The notes under the pieces are model-generated. The model did no database searches, was not told where the DNA came from, and saw nothing but the letters and a program-made list of their open reading frames with translations. A stretch of 64,000 nt of DNA from an uncultured Prevotellaceae bacterium (GTDB lineage: Bacteria > Bacteroidota > Bacteroidia > Bacteroidales > Bacteroidaceae), in NCBI GenBank assembly GCA_902770845.1, contig CACXUV010000005.1:1-64000 (forward strand), written 5' to 3'. Made by a program: the position numbers and the translations under genes. Below, one piece after another: positions 63,201 through 64,000 of this stretch (position 1 is its first letter; each line of letters starts with the position of its first letter).

Positions 63201-64000
63201 GCGCGAATCGCGTGGCACCCGCTTCCACCTTGATATGACACTGAAGTCCAACCGCTACTACTTGCTGGTGCTCACGGGTACGGGCTTCGAGGTGGAGGAC
63301 GGTTGCTGCTACTGGCCCACCATCACCGAAGAGGTGTCGAAGGGCAAGTTTGAAACGCGCTATTACAATTGGATACAACACAAGTTCTTCTATTTCCGTA
63401 CCGAGTCGGCCAAGGAGATTCCCAGCATGATTACCGACCTGCAGCCATACGTTGCCCTGGCCTATCCTGCCAGCGACGATGGTAAGCTGATCAACACGAT
63501 CAATGACGGCTCAGTGGCCTACGATGGCGACTTGGCCTCGCCCACCATTGCACTGAATCAGGACATAAGCCAGAAAGCTTTCAAAGATGGTCAGTTGTTC
63601 TGGCAACTGAAGTCGCGTAAATCAGGCAACACCAATTTTTATAGTTCGCAAGAGAGAGACAATATCTTTACCGCTTCCACATTCAGTGATGGTGGAAAAG
63701 GTATCAATATGGGGCCGAAGAGCAGTTTCACTGTCTCAGTGATTAGTGGGACTGAGAAAAACCAAATGGAATACAACTTGCGCTTGGGCTATCGCTACAA
63801 GACGTCGATGGCATGTAGCAATGGCCTCGAAGAGAATGCCACCAACGAAGAGCGATGGGCTGTTTACAACCGCTTCATCATTTCTAATGGTTATAGTAAC
63901 ACATTCGAGAGTTACAGGAAAGGCAAGGGATATAGTCAAAGTTATTACAGCATTGTGGGCACTAAAACGAATGCCCAGTGCTATACGCTCTATGTGCTTG
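57202..64000 (+). CDS. Giant TANFOR-domain protein, 3' end outside window
   Basis: An uninterrupted frame of at least 2266 codons that continues past the window. A signal peptide (MKRTLISLITLLLAATTLWSQ) is followed by a TANFOR-like domain in the first 190 residues (LPPQVGQYVDNPGKFFIVRL; FGLLPEGQYELFLTAYKW). Next is a fibronectin-like segment, then many long beta-rich repeats with charged linkers (for example around 61,680-61,860, Lys/Glu-rich coiled segment) and Gly-rich regions. TANFOR proteins are very large exported proteins of Bacteroidetes whose function is not known to me. Direct adjacency to the barrel gene suggests a pair. Confidence 0.85.
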   Translation, partial: MKRTLISLITLLLAATTLWSQEVTVQVQPIQQVLPPQVGQYVDNPGKFFIVRLTNNTDEQQMLHIGLQMEKRFPEDVLMVQTRYGHIPRVPITLAPNQVKTLNPVEMKQLFTHYTLEDVYVKDGTYQDYKNGIFGLLPEGQYELFLTAYKWDPYLVSPVTLSDPKAGNTLFNVCYKAQSPRFLTPIQNMVPDDPLSMYAVTKVDRKNAMFTWAPPTMNCNASMVSFQYNVRIVRLEGLSPDEAIEKNPVVYERNRLITPQLSIPEAYIRQMLADKALSDVFALQVTATTTGQNANSLNYTMLENDGKSAVYLFRLQDLVKAQQKEEDVKEKPAEQLGDGYALSLDDEDSKAETDDSLYVFEQPMLTQPSFSNDRMGRKIYFGEDIKPEWRKAWFAGGKGEYRKMFKTPGSDLVKLHFEGVKFKEKVAQGEYMMLRVTAKSTNEKSIRMLPDSLNYIDFALTQHFEDDFACGTSTADVKNKELITKLPEKGTNLKINSWYLTLNDDCKLDKDEHTVSGTGWIAWKPMGSGNIMNCRIAVKFTDLKVNTDNEVFEGKCQTYAKSSVKKDGYTAEQVVDSLFSQTGLDNIWGNLSLPADVKEKVSKKAKDEVYDVAKAYKLGQYYGYLKQVQNKWGNIKQGNLIDLYFPVELPDEISKLMPKDFSVQIASMTFSPKSAVMNLIGMIAMPNSNVIKNNDVLVFGCPRLCISPDRILPEDGVLALLSNFKIQDPGSDFSLTFVAPSDALNPAPNDGCFIRWENGDFGGLGLEIAATMPNTKRVVDGKVQKDLPALLDLRTVIRGNESAGDFIAYGSLTPFQVNDLPDWTFTIGEQIIFDHNLSENGTGMPSLSDVKSWAGDTYDPKQCGSYVATDWDAWQGVYVKNVSVQFPKFAVFGSGDKGVTVGAENMIIDGSGLTCKFFTKNLLDAQTGKCGGWKFTIDEATVQIVQNNFDKCEIKGGFGIPLFGKKSNDTGNANNNQQQKKGEETDVNYTCQIRHLTDPKTETYYTYDKDGKKIAHTRHTYGEKNRYAYIFRTDQVNDLYMNCFVADLSVIADQTYFVVAAEEQDDGKTKTDVELRMAGDLTIANQNSVNAALAKISKNLPMKVSMPGIHFAKLRLSNFKYANRNKSLVYKYAKDKVDDADNAEADWKKTHTTLVTLAKSKELELSAGSCYLDLGEWSLASVKKKLGPFSFELSSYKFKYEQKKLMLDVEGKVGLCGDKVTAGAGLSISSDLTIPSDKTDISSYKLSNGKIEFNSITLNCDFANVLKLDGRLNVVKDSTDAQGNKVNGYSGKINVEIKGLFGVDCQGGYFSVKATDKATKDQVKADAKEEGIAEYATDNTYSYGYFMLEIKSKAGIHLDPLVINRIAGGFYFNCRPKWNSSTESFEKPIAEYGCIGVSLGMGFSTSAGEDVLNANVDLNVVYMKTASGGKLTTFLFKGDVKAVSGMIDAKMTLLYQNDDQERFLSLDITVTAGLENGKLGQWMKTANAELEKMQTEINKFQKSIDSKVKNFVPSANGNLESALGDNDKHEKSTASKNTGDIDANAKKKAEDSEKSKGVTVNLPFQLKITWKEKGVTKSPVRWHLYLGEPEKSRRCKIQLIDFKSSIVNVNIGADAYLCIGNELPGNGQLPAIPSEITNFISPGGVDTGADMQKAQRSRQAAMQAMLPTGGNVKGGVMVGASAWGFIDIDLGLFYGGLKAIAGFDMALVKYDPAGYCINLKRAMGKNGWYAQGQFYAYLAAKFGLHIKLGKLIDKKIDIVDAGIGGVFQAGLPSPTWVDGRARVKLRLLAGLVNINKSFHFECGDYCESFMGNALDGFNLFGNLSIGSDSCRIGWDANNAIMVAEGKRAMLTTEAALNSQYRLIDPSTQNQLVQNNGLDPSQAKLNAARTYIFDFNTDANKVGTKMCKKGARLYEFDANAYEWLLSNGYVGQTKKVARAGRPTRSYYDPGTFDSDWSGSYESNIQMKDHRLSSTKVKDDSKNQEFEKLLNSLVSYEVPVTVRESRGTRFHLDMTLKSNRYYLLVLTGTGFEVEDGCCYWPTITEEVSKGKFETRYYNWIQHKFFYFRTESAKEIPSMITDLQPYVALAYPASDDGKLINTINDGSVAYDGDLASPTIALNQDISQKAFKDGQLFWQLKSRKSGNTNFYSSQERDNIFTASTFSDGGKGINMGPKSSFTVSVISGTEKNQMEYNLRLGYRYKTSMACSNGLEENATNEERWAVYNRFIISNGYSNTFESYRKGKGYSQSYYSIVGTKTNAQCYTLYVL

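Overview
The window comes from a Bacteroidales genome, most likely Prevotellaceae (Prevotella/Segatella-like). Evidence for this: repeated Bacteroidetes promoters (a TTTG-type -33 box about 19-20 bp from TAnnTTTG), an HU-like / M15 peptidase / smalltalk micro-operon, a BtuG-type vitamin B12 surface locus behind a cobalamin riboswitch, a ptb-buk pair, a TANFOR giant protein, and surface proteins that share a sorting-tail-like C-terminus. Most of the window is GC-rich, so long antisense ORFs are common there and I treat them as shadows. No tRNA, rRNA, CRISPR array or intact insertion sequence was seen.

Layout: (1) 1-3.4 kb is AT-rich and accessory: the 3' part of a fused methylase-specificity restriction-modification gene, then a kinase-like polyvalent-protein gene and a stub that ends at a composition boundary. 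(2) 3.4-9.7 kb holds an acyltransferase, the RteC-like / M15 peptidase / HU-like / smalltalk module, and acpP-fabF-rnc. (3) 9.8-17.4 kb is a seven-gene, moderately AT-rich operon in which every product has a signal peptide or membrane segment. It contains a caspase-family protease with leucine-rich repeats, a DUF4384-like protein, a small beta-barrel, two paralogous small secreted proteins, a CHASE2 membrane protein with no output domain, and a protein with a FecR-like N-terminus and a transglutaminase-like C-terminus. I do not recognise it as a described system, and it is my main candidate for new biology. (4) 17.4-25.3 kb holds housekeeping and metabolic genes: a superfamily 1 helicase, a D-2-hydroxyacid dehydrogenase, a pyridoxal kinase, ptb-buk with a decayed gene behind it, an AlbA_2 protein and DUF5053. 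(5) 25.7-26.6 kb is a zinc-type cation diffusion facilitator.

(6) 26.7-41.2 kb on the minus strand is a cobalamin-uptake operon. From its riboswitch it reads btuB, a BtuG-like propeller, a 338-aa surface protein, a 2325-aa multidomain surface protein, a BtuF-like lipoprotein, an HD hydrolase and a BtuC-like permease. No ATPase gene follows the permease. (7) 41.2-49.6 kb carries carbohydrate-degrading genes (GH30-GH35 leftward, a pectate lyase rightward) around an RluA gene. The two outward promoters share a nearly identical 94-95 bp element in inverted orientation. (8) 50.5-64 kb is a rightward surface locus: two paralogous secreted proteins with sorting-like tails, an outer-membrane barrel and a TANFOR giant that runs off the window.

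Two intergenic repeat families cut across these regions. One is a roughly 22-bp palindromic unit forming arrays at four places (19.4, 25.5, 37.6 and 49.8 kb). The other is a hairpin family containing GGGTCTGAAC, seen near 7.0 and 55.3 kb.
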